Assembly: GCA_037043455.1 (NCBI GenBank)
Contig: JAWPHD010011052.1
Span: 1-64,000 of the forward strand
DNA from: Cyrtodaria siliqua
Lineage: Eukaryota; Mollusca; Bivalvia; Adapedonta; Hiatellidae
Direction of reading: 5' to 3'
Length of the DNA: 64,000 nt
Shown here: piece after piece, positions 32,241-40,784 of the stretch
Numbering within the stretch: the first letter of the stretch is position 1
Layout of the letters: each line of letters starts with the position of its first letter
Notes under the pieces: generated by a model
Seen by the model: only the letters and a program-made list of their open reading frames with translations
What the model was told of the DNA's origin: nothing
Databases searched by the model: none
Program-made: the position numbers and the translations under genes

Positions 32241-33569
32241 ATGGCTGAAGGAGGATTTGATTTTGACAATCCTACGTTTGATCCAGATGATTATGATAAA
32301 TATTATGATGATGATTTACCAATGGTGCATGATGAGCCGGTTCAAAGAAGTCTTCTTAATCAAAGCGATCATATTGCTGAACTTAGGGGAGAGCTGGCAG
32401 AATCCACACTTGAAATATACAAGAAAAATCTTGTAAAATCCTTTTATAATGAAATAGGAAAACGATATAAGATGGCACCGGACAAAATGGATTATGACCA
32501 GCTTAAAGTATCAAATGATGGTAAAACATTATACTGGATTGTTGGTGATAAAGGAATAAGAATAACTGCCAGGCAAGGCTCTTTTACATTTCTTGCTCTT
32601 GGTTCTTTGGTAAATGAATATAACAGGATTATTGGCTCTGGGGGAACATGGGCGGTAAGACAGTTTTTAATTTTACCGGAGTATGACAGTAAAACAAAAG
32701 TATCACAACATTTTAGACAAGTATTGGAGAGCACAATAAACGATTTACCAAATAATGTGGATAATATCCCATTAAAAGATTTATCAAGTGTTGCGAATGA
32801 CACAGCACAGTCAATGGAAAGTGCTCTTTATGACTGGGATGTGATTGAGCGTCCTGATGCTGAAACACAAACAAATATAGACAAGCGTGAAATGGATGGA
32901 ATAGTAAAAGCAATGACAACTGTCAAGGAAGAACTTACCAATAACGTGGCAAAACTCACACAACTTGATAAAGACATAACAAGAGAAAAACAAAAGTTAG
33001 AACAAGCTAAGACTGATAATGATGAATTCCAGATAAAAAGAATTAGCGATCGCATCAAAGACCTTGAAGATGAGAGAGGTGCAAGAATGGATGTCATTAA
33101 TGAAAACAGAGAAGCTTTTCGTAACCAAGTAAGCAGGATAAAAGAGACAATAAACAAAATGTTAAACGAGGATACAACACTTGGTGAGAGGATCAAAACC
33201 TTGTTTAGGGAGCAAGGTATTACTATTGTTAGTATTTTGACTGCGTTTGGTATGATTCTTGGGGTAATAATTAATTCTATTATCCCCACATCAAGTGCTG
33301 CTCCATCTCCAACTCCAAAACCTGATTCATCAAGTGTAAAAGACTGGATAAAAAAACAACTATTTAATCTTGGTAAACTTCTTGCCAACCTAGCTGGTAA
33401 AGCTGCTGCAGCACTTCCAGGAGTTATTGGTGCAATAGTATCATGGCTTTTATCTGCAACAGGTAATGTTATTAATTGGCTTGGTAACAATCTATGGGCT
33501 TTGCTTGTGTTTGTTTCCGGGTTGTTGTATGTGGCAGCCAAAGAGTGGGTTAGTAAATCTCGTAAATAA
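32241..33569 (+). CDS. Coiled-coil membrane protein of the Polinton, 442 aa, intact
   Basis: Acidic N-terminus (GGFDFDNPTFDPDDYDKYYD), a globular part with KGIRITARQGSFTFLALG, and a long coiled coil around residues 220-310 (EELTNNVAKLTQLDKDIT, KRISDRIKDLEDERGARMD). Then a hydrophobic segment (ITIVSILTAFGMILGVIIN), a Pro/Ser linker, and a C-terminal hydrophobic region rich in Ala/Leu/Trp (AGKAAAALPGVIGAIVSWLL, LWALLVFVSGLLYVA). This looks like a virion surface or membrane-remodelling protein; the name and function are unknown to me. Its 3' end overlaps the convergent gene by 20 bp. It is fully open, unlike the replication genes. Confidence 0.7.
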   Translation: MAEGGFDFDNPTFDPDDYDKYYDDDLPMVHDEPVQRSLLNQSDHIAELRGELAESTLEIYKKNLVKSFYNEIGKRYKMAPDKMDYDQLKVSNDGKTLYWIVGDKGIRITARQGSFTFLALGSLVNEYNRIIGSGGTWAVRQFLILPEYDSKTKVSQHFRQVLESTINDLPNNVDNIPLKDLSSVANDTAQSMESALYDWDVIERPDAETQTNIDKREMDGIVKAMTTVKEELTNNVAKLTQLDKDITREKQKLEQAKTDNDEFQIKRISDRIKDLEDERGARMDVINENREAFRNQVSRIKETINKMLNEDTTLGERIKTLFREQGITIVSILTAFGMILGVIINSIIPTSSAAPSPTPKPDSSSVKDWIKKQLFNLGKLLANLAGKAAAALPGVIGAIVSWLLSATGNVINWLGNNLWALLVFVSGLLYVAAKEWVSKSRK

Positions 33570-34815
33570 GTAATGCAGCAAGACCTATTACTATAGTACC
33601 AACAATTATAGTTGTTTTGTTATCTTCGTGTTCAATCGCTATTTTTTGTCTTTCTGGTGGGTTATGTTCCACAGTTTTATGTATTGATTTATCAGAATGT
33701 TCCGGTAAAAATTTCTTTGTTGTGGTGCCTTGAAAAGGTTGAATATTTTTTGGTGGCACTGGTTTTACATTTACATCATTATTCAATCCTAATGCTTGTG
33801 CATCGGTTGCTATTACAATTTCATTATTGTAGTCTTGTATTGTTCCGATTCTTAATTCCATGTCGCTCGGAGACATGTACAATCCACTTCCATAGACAAA
33901 ATTAACTTTACTTCTTGCATATTTTAGGGTGGTTTCATATCTTGAAATTTGACTGGGCAAGTCGATGTGGCTATTTATTGCGTCCTCTACATTTGCTAAA
34001 AATTGTTTCTGTGCATCAAATGCTGTTCCAGTTCCAAGTATATCTGTTCTTGTTTGTGATTGTGAACCAAGAATTGCCCAGCAGTATGTTCTTATGCTAT
34101 CATTGATGCGCTCTACTCCTGCCCTTGTAAATCCAAATGAACAATCTAGTATAAAAGTAGACCAGCTATTGTCAGCCTCAGATCCTTGTGCAATGTAATC
34201 AATGTGATATGTTTTATCACTCTCATAGACTGTAAAACTCATCGTTTTGTTGTCGTATACAGTATTTATCAAAGGATGATAACCAATATTGGTCCAGTAA
34301 TTATAAATTGTTCCCAGAACATCATTATAGCTTTGTTTTTGTCTCCAGTCCGAATTTAAGTCAACGTTAAACTCCTTGCATATTCTCTCGTATGCGTTTC
34401 GGTTATATGTGTTATTAAACGCATTCCAATTTGAGTCTTGCGGCATTGATACACTCATCTCAAATAATATTCTTCTGACTTGGTAATAGACATGAAATCG
34501 AAATAATGAACCATCCAGGGCATCAGCTTTCAGATGATTGTTGAAATCAATGCCACATCCAGTTGTCGCACACCAAATAGCAAAGTTTAACTGATTCTGC
34601 CAAAATAACATCCAATCTGTTCCCCAGCGTTGAACTATAGCATCTAATTTGACGTATGGGAGTTTGTATTTTTCAAAGACATTGGGAAATGATGCTTTAA
34701 AGTCTTTACCGTCTGATGTTATGACTATGTTTTGATTTATTATATCTATCACTTTCTTGTTAAAAGTATTTGAATAGTGAGCATCCGGGTTATATTTGAA
34801 TTCTTTAGAAATCAT
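33550..34815 (-). CDS. C-terminally membrane-anchored Polinton protein, 421 aa, intact
   Basis: Starts MISKEFKYNPDAHYSN. The long soluble part is rich in Trp/Tyr/Asn (RWGTDWMLFWQNQLNFAIW, YNYWTNIGYHPLINTVYD, GFTRAGVERINDSIRTYCW). A basic/proline linker (KPVPPKNIQPFQG; EHNPPERQKIAIEHED) leads to a single C-terminal membrane segment (IIVGTIVIGLAALLIYEIY). A tail-anchored virion protein is a reasonable inference, possibly a receptor-binding or capsid-associated protein, but no fold is recognised. It is convergent and overlapping by 20 bp with the coiled-coil protein, and divergent from the penton candidate with 38 bp between starts. Confidence 0.7.
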   Translation of the reverse strand: MISKEFKYNPDAHYSNTFNKKVIDIINQNIVITSDGKDFKASFPNVFEKYKLPYVKLDAIVQRWGTDWMLFWQNQLNFAIWCATTGCGIDFNNHLKADALDGSLFRFHVYYQVRRILFEMSVSMPQDSNWNAFNNTYNRNAYERICKEFNVDLNSDWRQKQSYNDVLGTIYNYWTNIGYHPLINTVYDNKTMSFTVYESDKTYHIDYIAQGSEADNSWSTFILDCSFGFTRAGVERINDSIRTYCWAILGSQSQTRTDILGTGTAFDAQKQFLANVEDAINSHIDLPSQISRYETTLKYARSKVNFVYGSGLYMSPSDMELRIGTIQDYNNEIVIATDAQALGLNNDVNVKPVPPKNIQPFQGTTTKKFLPEHSDKSIHKTVEHNPPERQKIAIEHEDNKTTIIVGTIVIGLAALLIYEIY

Positions 34816-34853
34816 TTTTATTTGTGTTTTTATATATATATATATTTAAAAAA
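34816..34853. promoter_or_regulatory. Divergent promoter between the tail-anchored protein and penton candidate
   Basis: A 38-bp gap that is almost all A/T with a TATATATATATATTT run. It fits the start-proximal TATA pattern of the element. Confidence 0.45.
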
Positions 34854-35247
34854 ATGTTTCATACAATTTCAAACATAGACAACTCTATTAATTTACAACA
34901 GTATATCGATAATAGAGATGGAACTAGGCGCGTTGGATTAAAAAGTTTTATATACACTATTGGTTGGTTTAATATTAATCATGAAACCATAAAGACACGA
35001 AACCCAGATAAAACAGAACGTTTACCAGATGGACTCTATAACTTTAACGACTTAATAAGAGTTTTTAAAATTCTAAATGAAAAGATTACCCTGAACATTA
35101 TTGTCCAAAGTGCTGAAGCCGTTTTAGATACACCAATAGAGACAGGAATGTCAAGCGGTCTTTCAAAAATGCTGGGATTCGAGGACAGAAAATGGTTAAA
35201 AGGTAATCATTTCGGAGATTACCCAATTGATTTAGCTCCTTATAAAC
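34854..35247 (+). pseudogene. Penton/minor capsid candidate, 5' part, interrupted by a transposon
   Basis: I choose MFHTISNIDN (34854) over the ATG 30 bp upstream because an A run precedes it and the extra residues are low-complexity. The coding reads RRVGLKSFIYTIGWFNI, DGLYNFNDLIRVFKIL, TGMSSGLSKMLGFEDRKW and then the insertion at 35248. The rest of the gene lies at 37990-38246 in the same frame. The combined protein would be about 215 residues, a size and beta-strand pattern that suit a single-jelly-roll penton protein. Identity is inferred from context with the capsid gene and from the C-terminal half. Confidence 0.65.
35242..35247. repeat. Target-site duplication ATAAAC, left copy
   Basis: ATAAAC directly precedes the inverted-repeat end of the nested element and recurs at 37990-37995 directly after it. 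One copy belongs to the original penton gene. Confidence 0.85.
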
Positions 35248-35794
35248 TACGATGGCCCATTTGGCTCACATTTACTTCACTTCTATTTCCTGACTTCCGC
35301 ATTCCGCATTCCGAATTCCGCATTCCGCATTCCGCATTTCGTAGTAATTTTTGCCAGCGCTATATATCACTAGCGGACCCAGAGTGGTGTGTAAACTCAG
35401 AGTGGATTACTAGCGGATACAGAGGGAAGAAAATGGGGCCGGACTGAGATTTTCTAAATTATATAATATATATTATATTAAGCCCCCTCCTCCCCCCACA
35501 CACACCACCACCACACCCCACACCCGTGAAAATCGCAAATGTTTGTTTTTTATTGTTATACATTTGGTCTAAGTTAGACTCTTTCCCCACGCCTCGAGGT
35601 AAAATCCTGGATCCGCGTGTGTGAATCATTGGATCACATCTATTAAACTCGAGTTAAAAAATGTTTTGCTTTTTTAATTATGTTATTTTTAACTTTCGGG
35701 TATATATTTAAGCGTATTCGCACCACTTAGATTTTAAGAGAAGGTACTGGCTCTCAGCGAGAATGAAAAAAACAACGCAAAATATAATAATAAT

Positions 35795-35816
35795 AATGCT
35801 ACTACTATTACTAGAT

Positions 35817-35859
<43 letters not shown>

Positions 35860-35942
35860 AACTACTACTACTACTACTACTACCACTACTACAACTACTA
35901 CTAATAATAATTCTACTACTACTACTACTACTACTACTAGAT

Positions 35943-35981
<39 letters not shown>

Positions 35982-36086
35982 GAGCTACTACTACTACTAC
36001 TACTACTACTACTATTACTACTAATGCTACTACTACTACTATATCTACTACTATTACTACTTCTATTACTAGTGCTACTATTAATG

Positions 36087-36128
<42 letters not shown>

Positions 36129-36300
36129 TTACTACTACTACTTCTACCACTATTACAACTACACTAATAATAATGCTACTACTACTACTACTACTACTAA
36201 TTCTACTACTACTACTATATCTACTACTACTACTACTACTAATCCTAATGCTACTGCTACTGCTACTACTACTACTACTACTACTAATGCTACTACACCA
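35795..36300. repeat. ACT/AGT trinucleotide microsatellite, about 500 bp
   Basis: Nearly uninterrupted CTA units with ATT, AAT and GAT variants. It produces long poly-Leu and poly-Val open frames that are not genes. Confidence 0.95.
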
Positions 36301-36318
36301 CACACACACATAACAATT

Positions 36319-36530
36319 TCTTGACTTCTGAATTCCGCATTCCGCATTCTGCATTCCGAATTCCGCATTCCGAATTCCGCATTCCGCATTTCGCATTCCG
36401 AATTCCGCATTCCGAATTCCGAATTCCGAATTCTGCATTCCGCATTCCGCATTCCGCATTCCGAATTCCGCATTCCGAATTCTGCATTCCGCATTCCGAA
36501 TTCCGCATTCCGAATTCCGCATTTAGAAGT
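36319..36530. repeat. CCGCATTCCGAATT minisatellite, central tract
   Basis: Alternating 7-base units CCGCATT and CCGAATT. Shorter tracts of the same units sit inside both terminal repeats of the nested element (about 35297-35340 direct and 37877-37945 inverted). Confidence 0.95.
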
Positions 36531-36537
36531 AGGTAGT

Positions 36538-36540
36538 AAG

Positions 36541-36617
<77 letters not shown>
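36538..36617. repeat. ATA trinucleotide microsatellite
   Basis: Tandem ATA/AATA units directly after the CCGCATT minisatellite. Confidence 0.9.
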
Positions 36618-37989
36618 TTATGCATGCACTTGTATGTATGTGTGTTGTGAAATCTCAGTGTTACTGTTAAAGATGCAATTACTTCTCATATTTTATATTT
36701 AATAACCATGTAATATAAAAGTGTATGTATATAAATGTATGGATATTGCCAGTGACCACGATTGTTGTATTTTTACTACTATATAAACCTATTTTTACTA
36801 CTGATATAAACCCAATAACATTAAGTTAAATTCCCTATAACCTGAGTATCCGTGTATACTTTGTATAAATACACCATAAACGTACATACTATTAAACCCT
36901 ATAAATATACACTACTTGAGTATCTGCTTTTCCTTTGTATATACTCATACTATAAACTTCAATATAAAATATAAGCTTTTCAAAAATACTCTTATTTATT
37001 ATTAGTGCCAATATGAAAAAAAACCTTATTTTTTTGCTTTTTGTTTTTTCATTCTCTCTGAAGCGAAGCCATTACCTTCTCTTAAAATCTAAGTGGTGCG
37101 AATAAGCTTTAATAAATACCCGAAACTTAAAAATAACATATTTAAAAAAGCAAAACATTTTTTAACTCGAGTTTGATAGATCAGCATACGAGGATCCAGT
37201 ATTTTACCTCGAGGGGTGTGGAGAGAGTCTAACTTAGACCAAATGTTTTAACAATAAAAACCAAACATTTGCGACTTTTCACGGGTGTGGTGGTGGTGTG
37301 GGGGGCTTAATATAATATATCTTATATAATTTAGAAAATCTCAGTCAGTCCAGCCCACACGGGCTTCCCTCTGGATCCGCTAGTGATCACTCTGAGTTTA
37401 TACATCATCCTGGATCCACTAGTGATATATTGAATTGAACTGGGTTTTAAGGCGCACAAACACATGAAAGGTTAAATGGCGCCTAACAGGCATGGCCATG
37501 CCAGGCTCATCCTCCATGTACATCGAGATAAAATATGGAGAATGGGCCTAGGACCTTATGATTCTGAACTACAGTGTTGCTGCAAATTCTATTGTAGACA
37601 CTCCATTTACGTTGGAGCCATGTTTATTGTTTTTCTGCCACTGCTCTTAGTGATGTGAGCGAGATGGCACCTGAAACAATGCAGGGGTCATGATGAAGAC
37701 CTTTAATGAGCATGAACAAAAACTTACAAAATGAATATGAATGGGGGGTGGGGGGAGTCCTACCCCTCTGCATGTGACGGTGTGTTTGCAGTGGTTGTAT
37801 TCTACCCCGGCAACCACACGGGGACCACTGGTGATATATAGCGCTATGATATATAGCGCTTGCAAATATTACTACGAAATGCGGAATGCGGAATGCGGAA
37901 TTCGGAATGCGGAATGCGGAATTCGGAATGCGGAATGCGGAAGTCAAGAAATAGAAGTGAAGTAAATATGAGCCAAATGGGCCATCGTA

Positions 37990-38246
37990 ATAAACAGTTA
38001 TATGTTCATCTGAAACAAGTTAATACGAGTAGTAATTATTTCAATGGTGCACCAAGCACTATTATAGGTGTTGTACCTGTAGTAAATAAGCAGTTTGGAG
38101 ATATAGTATATACACGTTTTTATCCTGAATATCACTGTCTTACAAATGATGCAATTACTGAATTGAAAATAGAAGTCAGAGATGAGTATGGCAACAAGAT
38201 AGATAATCACGCTTTTCCTATGAGTTGTGTTTTAGAAATTATTTAA
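37990..38246 (+). pseudogene. Penton/minor capsid candidate, 3' part
   Basis: Begins with the right ATAAAC duplication and reads QLYVHLKQVNTSSNYFNG, APSTIIGVVPVV, YTRFYPEYHC, then NDAITELKIEVRDEYG and HAFPMSCVLEII. The strand-turn-strand pattern with a short I/V-rich finish fits a single jelly-roll. The frame equals that of 34854-35247 because insertion plus duplication is 2,748 bp. TAA at 38244-38246. The next gene starts 25 bp later. Confidence 0.65.
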
Positions 38247-38271
38247 AAAATATATTTTTATAAAAAAAACA

Positions 38272-38787
38272 ATGAGTATATTTGGACCACCAAGCCCTAA
38301 ACAAAAAACAGGAGACTTGGAAGCTTTGATAGATATTGTTTCAGATTTACATAGGCGAGTTTTGCGTTTTGTTGACCAGTTTAATCTTTTGAGAGATAGA
38401 GTTGATAATCTTAAATATGGGATTATAACAATATTTGCGGAGGCTAAGGGCCAAGTTGTATTGAATAGAATACTCTCATTTGGTAATGGTGGGGCAGAAT
38501 CAAATGTGGGGCATGTAATGACACGCCGTGGACGGATTATGGGAATAGGTTTAGCATGTGAACGATTAGTCGGTGATGTAACTGTAATAGTTTCTGTCAA
38601 TGGTGTTGAACAACCAAATTATGGTATAACGCTTCACATCATCCCACGCAATCATGATAACTTTGATAAACCTTTAGAAATTGGTGCTGGTTCTGTTGTT
38701 AACTTTGTATGCAAGGTTGCTAACGCTACCGCTGTAAATACGGTGGCATCATTATTAATTGAATTAATTGATTTTTTTATTTATTAA
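38272..38787 (+). CDS. Polinton protein of unknown function, 171 aa, intact
   Basis: N-terminal short Pro-rich lead (GPPSPKQKTGD), a predicted heptad helix (ALIDIVSDLHRRVLRFVDQF), then a beta-rich C-terminal domain (GQVVLNRILSFGNG, RRGRIMGIGLACERLVG, VTVIVSVNGV, GAGSVVNFVCKV). A coiled coil followed by a beta head is reminiscent of small virion fibres, but this is only an analogy. ATTTTTATAAAAAA precedes the ATG. It forms a tight plus-strand run with the penton candidate (25-bp gap) and the next gene (6-bp gap). Confidence 0.6.
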   Translation: MSIFGPPSPKQKTGDLEALIDIVSDLHRRVLRFVDQFNLLRDRVDNLKYGIITIFAEAKGQVVLNRILSFGNGGAESNVGHVMTRRGRIMGIGLACERLVGDVTVIVSVNGVEQPNYGITLHIIPRNHDNFDKPLEIGAGSVVNFVCKVANATAVNTVASLLIELIDFFIY

Positions 38788-38793
38788 TAAAAA

Positions 38794-39368
38794 ATGAAGC
38801 AACCAACAGCACCAAGTATATATCCTGAGTTGCCAGTGGAAGACGGACAAAATTATAGATTACAAAAGATTTCAGAGATTGAAAAAAAGTTAATTACAGA
38901 ACGAGATATACGTCAGTCACTTTATAAAAAATATAAACGTGGTATTAATATTACAGATGGAATTGACACTACCTTGATATCTGCAGGTGTTATTATGGCT
39001 GGGATTGGATTTGTTGTTCCAGTTTTGTTACCTTTAGAAATAGCAGCAATAGTGTGTGAAGCTACAGGTGTTTGTATTAATTTTATCAGACGCAAGCTTA
39101 ATGCAAAAGCTCAAAAACATCCTGAAATAAAAACTTAGAGGCTAAGTTAAATAGTATAAAGCAGTTAATATCAAAAGCGTTGAGTGATGCACAAATATCT
39201 GATCAAGAGTTTAAGATGATTTTAGATGAGTTGGATAAATATTATAGTTTAAAACAGGACACCAAACAAAAAAAGGCTAAAATAAGTGAAGTTCAAAAAA
39301 AAGAACTAGTGGAGCAGGGAAGAAAGGAAGCAATGGCAACCTTACAAAAAAGTCTAAAAAGTGTGTGA
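38794..39368 (+). pseudogene. Polinton protein with central hydrophobic segment, one frameshift
   Basis: Starts MKQPTAPSIYPELPVEDGQ, then QKISEIEKKLITERDIR, YKKYKRGINITDGIDT and a hydrophobic stretch (LISAGVIMAGIGFVVPVLLP). After a TAG at 39136 the coding continues in another frame: EAKLNSIKQLISKALSD, QISDQEFKMILDELDKYY and a Lys-rich C-terminus to 39368. A single indel near 39130-39136 split a protein of about 190 residues. I have seen this protein type predicted repeatedly in invertebrate genomes near Polinton genes; function unknown. Confidence 0.65.
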
Positions 39369-39505
39369 TTTATTGTTTTAGTAGTGTGTTTGAGTATGAT
39401 CCACCACCTTTGTATTCAAGGTCAGAAAATTGTTAATCATGTTAATTGAATGTAATTTTAATAACAAATCGACAAATTTGTTTTGTATTACAGAAACATT
39501 TTATA
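39369..39505. other. Spacer between last Polinton gene and right TIR
   Basis: AT-rich; no gene seen. Confidence 0.4.
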
Positions 39506-39721
39506 ATTTTGATAACTTATAAAAAAAATTAAACTTGCAATCTTCACTACCCCTATTTTAAAAAAGTTTTAATAAATCAAGTAAAATCACCATTTCATGG
39601 TGATTTACTTATATATATGTATTTTGGGTGTTTCTGGCTCAAACTCGAGCAGTTCTGGCTCAAACTCGAGCAGAGCGAGAGCTTTGAGCCAGAACACCCA
39701 AAATACATATATATATTGATA
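39506..39721. repeat. Polinton right terminal inverted repeat with hairpin and 21-bp tandem duplication
   Basis: Inverted match to 22600-22796. The hairpin arm is lengthened by a tandem duplication of a 21-bp unit (TTCTGGCTCAAACTCGAGCA plus one G) absent on the left. The further sequence to 39797 (TACAATGCAATCGGGTAGGG ... GGCCCTTCCCT) has almost no counterpart at the left tip. Confidence 0.85.
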
Positions 39722-39797
39722 TATATGTACAAGTACAATGCAATCGGGTAGGGCCACAAGTGCTACCCACATTAGTTACGGCCCTTCCCTAATAAAA

Positions 39798-39960
39798 TAA
39801 AAGTGTTAAAATGATTATCAAAAGAGGTTATGACCCTATTATTATGAAACGCACTACATGCTTGGTAGTGGACTCATTTACAGTTCGTCACTATGCTTTC
39901 CTCTTTAATTGTGAGATGACCGGACAGGCTGTGGACCCTATGATGATGTCTACCTAAAGC
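39798..39960 (+). mobile_element. Second RT copy, right piece
   Basis: Begins with the Polinton flank repeat TAAAAGTGTT, then reads KRGYDPIIMKRTTCLVVDS and FTVRHYAFLFNCEMT, the C-terminal block seen at 16131-16270 on the minus strand, ending at a TAA after MMMST. With 18690-19012 and 22468-22584 it completes one RT region split by two insertions. Confidence 0.8.
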
Positions 39961-40440
39961 CAAAAGGACGGTGACGATTGATGTTTGTATGTAGTCTTGT
40001 CTTTTTGTGCCCTCAATGGTTTATTCTCTTCTTGTTACTCTGGCTTCTACCAAATCATTGAGTACCTTCTTTGTGGCTTTCTAGGCTATTGTTTTTTTCT
40101 TTTATTTATACACGAGCCTTTTTGTGTTTTACTTATATTTCTTATTAATGCAGCCTTGTTGGTTAGAGAATAGTTCATGGCGGGGATTTCTTTATTTACA
40201 CTGTCCCGTTTTATTGGGTTGACAGTAGGGTAAGTGTGAGGTTTGATGCACCTTACAACCTGGTGGCCTTTTTTTATCACTGACCGTTCCAAGGTGGTAG
40301 CCCTATTGTCAACTCTTTTGTGTTTGTGATGTCTTATTTGGCCGTTTATTCATCTTTTAATCTGTTCTTTGTTTCTGTATGTGTTTGTGGTTGACTGTCG
40401 TCCTTGCTGCTTTTCTGTTCGATTGCTATATCTATATTTA
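39961..40440 (+). repeat. 3' tail of the RT element, plus-strand copy
   Basis: Directly follows the RT stop. Blocks are GGACGGTGACGATTGATG, TTATTTACACTGTCCCG, a CCGTTCCAAGGTGGTAGCCC block, TTGTGTTTGTGATGTC, and a TGTTCGATTGCTATATCTA end. It is attached to RT coding here, so it is the reference for the truncated tails elsewhere. Confidence 0.7.
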
Positions 40441-40784
40441 ATCATATACCAAACCACACTATGATATAGGTTTTATATCACAGACAAATACACGATTGAA
40501 ATTAAAAAATAATAGGTTTCAAAACAGCATCTTCCTATTCAAATCCCAAAACAAATTCGAACTTTGCGCAAAACATTCTCATATTGCGCAGACATTTGGT
40601 GTATATTTTATATCTTTTAACTCCTTGCACAATTCCGGAATAGTCTTTCGCAATTCCGGAAGCGCTTGGCATTTTAAGAATGTTTACTTCGCGCAGAGCA
40701 GTTCCAGAATCGTCCATGTATTGAAATTGCGTATAACCTATATAATAGTAATATGAAAAGGTATCTCAAAACATCAATATATCG

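Larger units (their letters stand above)
35248..37989. mobile_element. Nested foldback-type DNA transposon, 2,742 bp, inside the penton gene
   Basis: Starts TACGATGGCCCATTTGG and ends CCAAATGGGCCATCGTA. The terminal inverted repeats continue inward (ACTTCACTTCTATTTC, a CCGCATTCCGAATT minisatellite, then CGTAGTAATTTTTGCC, AGCGCTATATATCA). A second, longer inverted pair (about 35370-35780 and 37045-37410) includes TTTGGTCTAAGTTAGACTC / GAGTCTAACTTAGACCAAA and ATTTTAAGAGAAGG / CCTTCTCTTAAAAT. The centre is microsatellite. About 420 bp (37411-37830) is present only on the right. No transposase is encoded, so it is non-autonomous. The 6-bp duplication and foldback structure do not let me name a superfamily. 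Confidence 0.85.
22585..39797. mobile_element. Polinton/Maverick (adintovirus-like) element, about 17.2 kb
   Basis: A TIR-bounded block with protein-primed PolB, integrase, packaging ATPase, capsid candidates and many small genes, inserted in the RT remnant. TAAAAGTGTT occurs at 22575-22584 and again at 39798-39807. The family normally makes a 6-bp target duplication, so AGTGTT or a frame within this repeat is the likely duplication. The RT reading resumes correctly after the right copy. The outermost ends are not symmetric: the right end has about 90 bp outside the matching TIR (AGGGAAGGGC inward) that are mostly absent on the left, so the left tip seems eroded. Several genes are broken, so this is a fossil or decaying copy. 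Such elements are self-synthesising transposons or integrated virus genomes. Confidence 0.88.

Noticed and set aside
32828..33541. 237-codon minus-strand frame
   Set aside because: Antisense shadow of the coiled-coil membrane protein gene, which has the better start context and domain pattern.
35734..36625. Long poly-Val, poly-Leu and RNAECGMRN-type open frames
   Set aside because: They translate CTA microsatellite and CCGCATT minisatellite; no gene-like composition.
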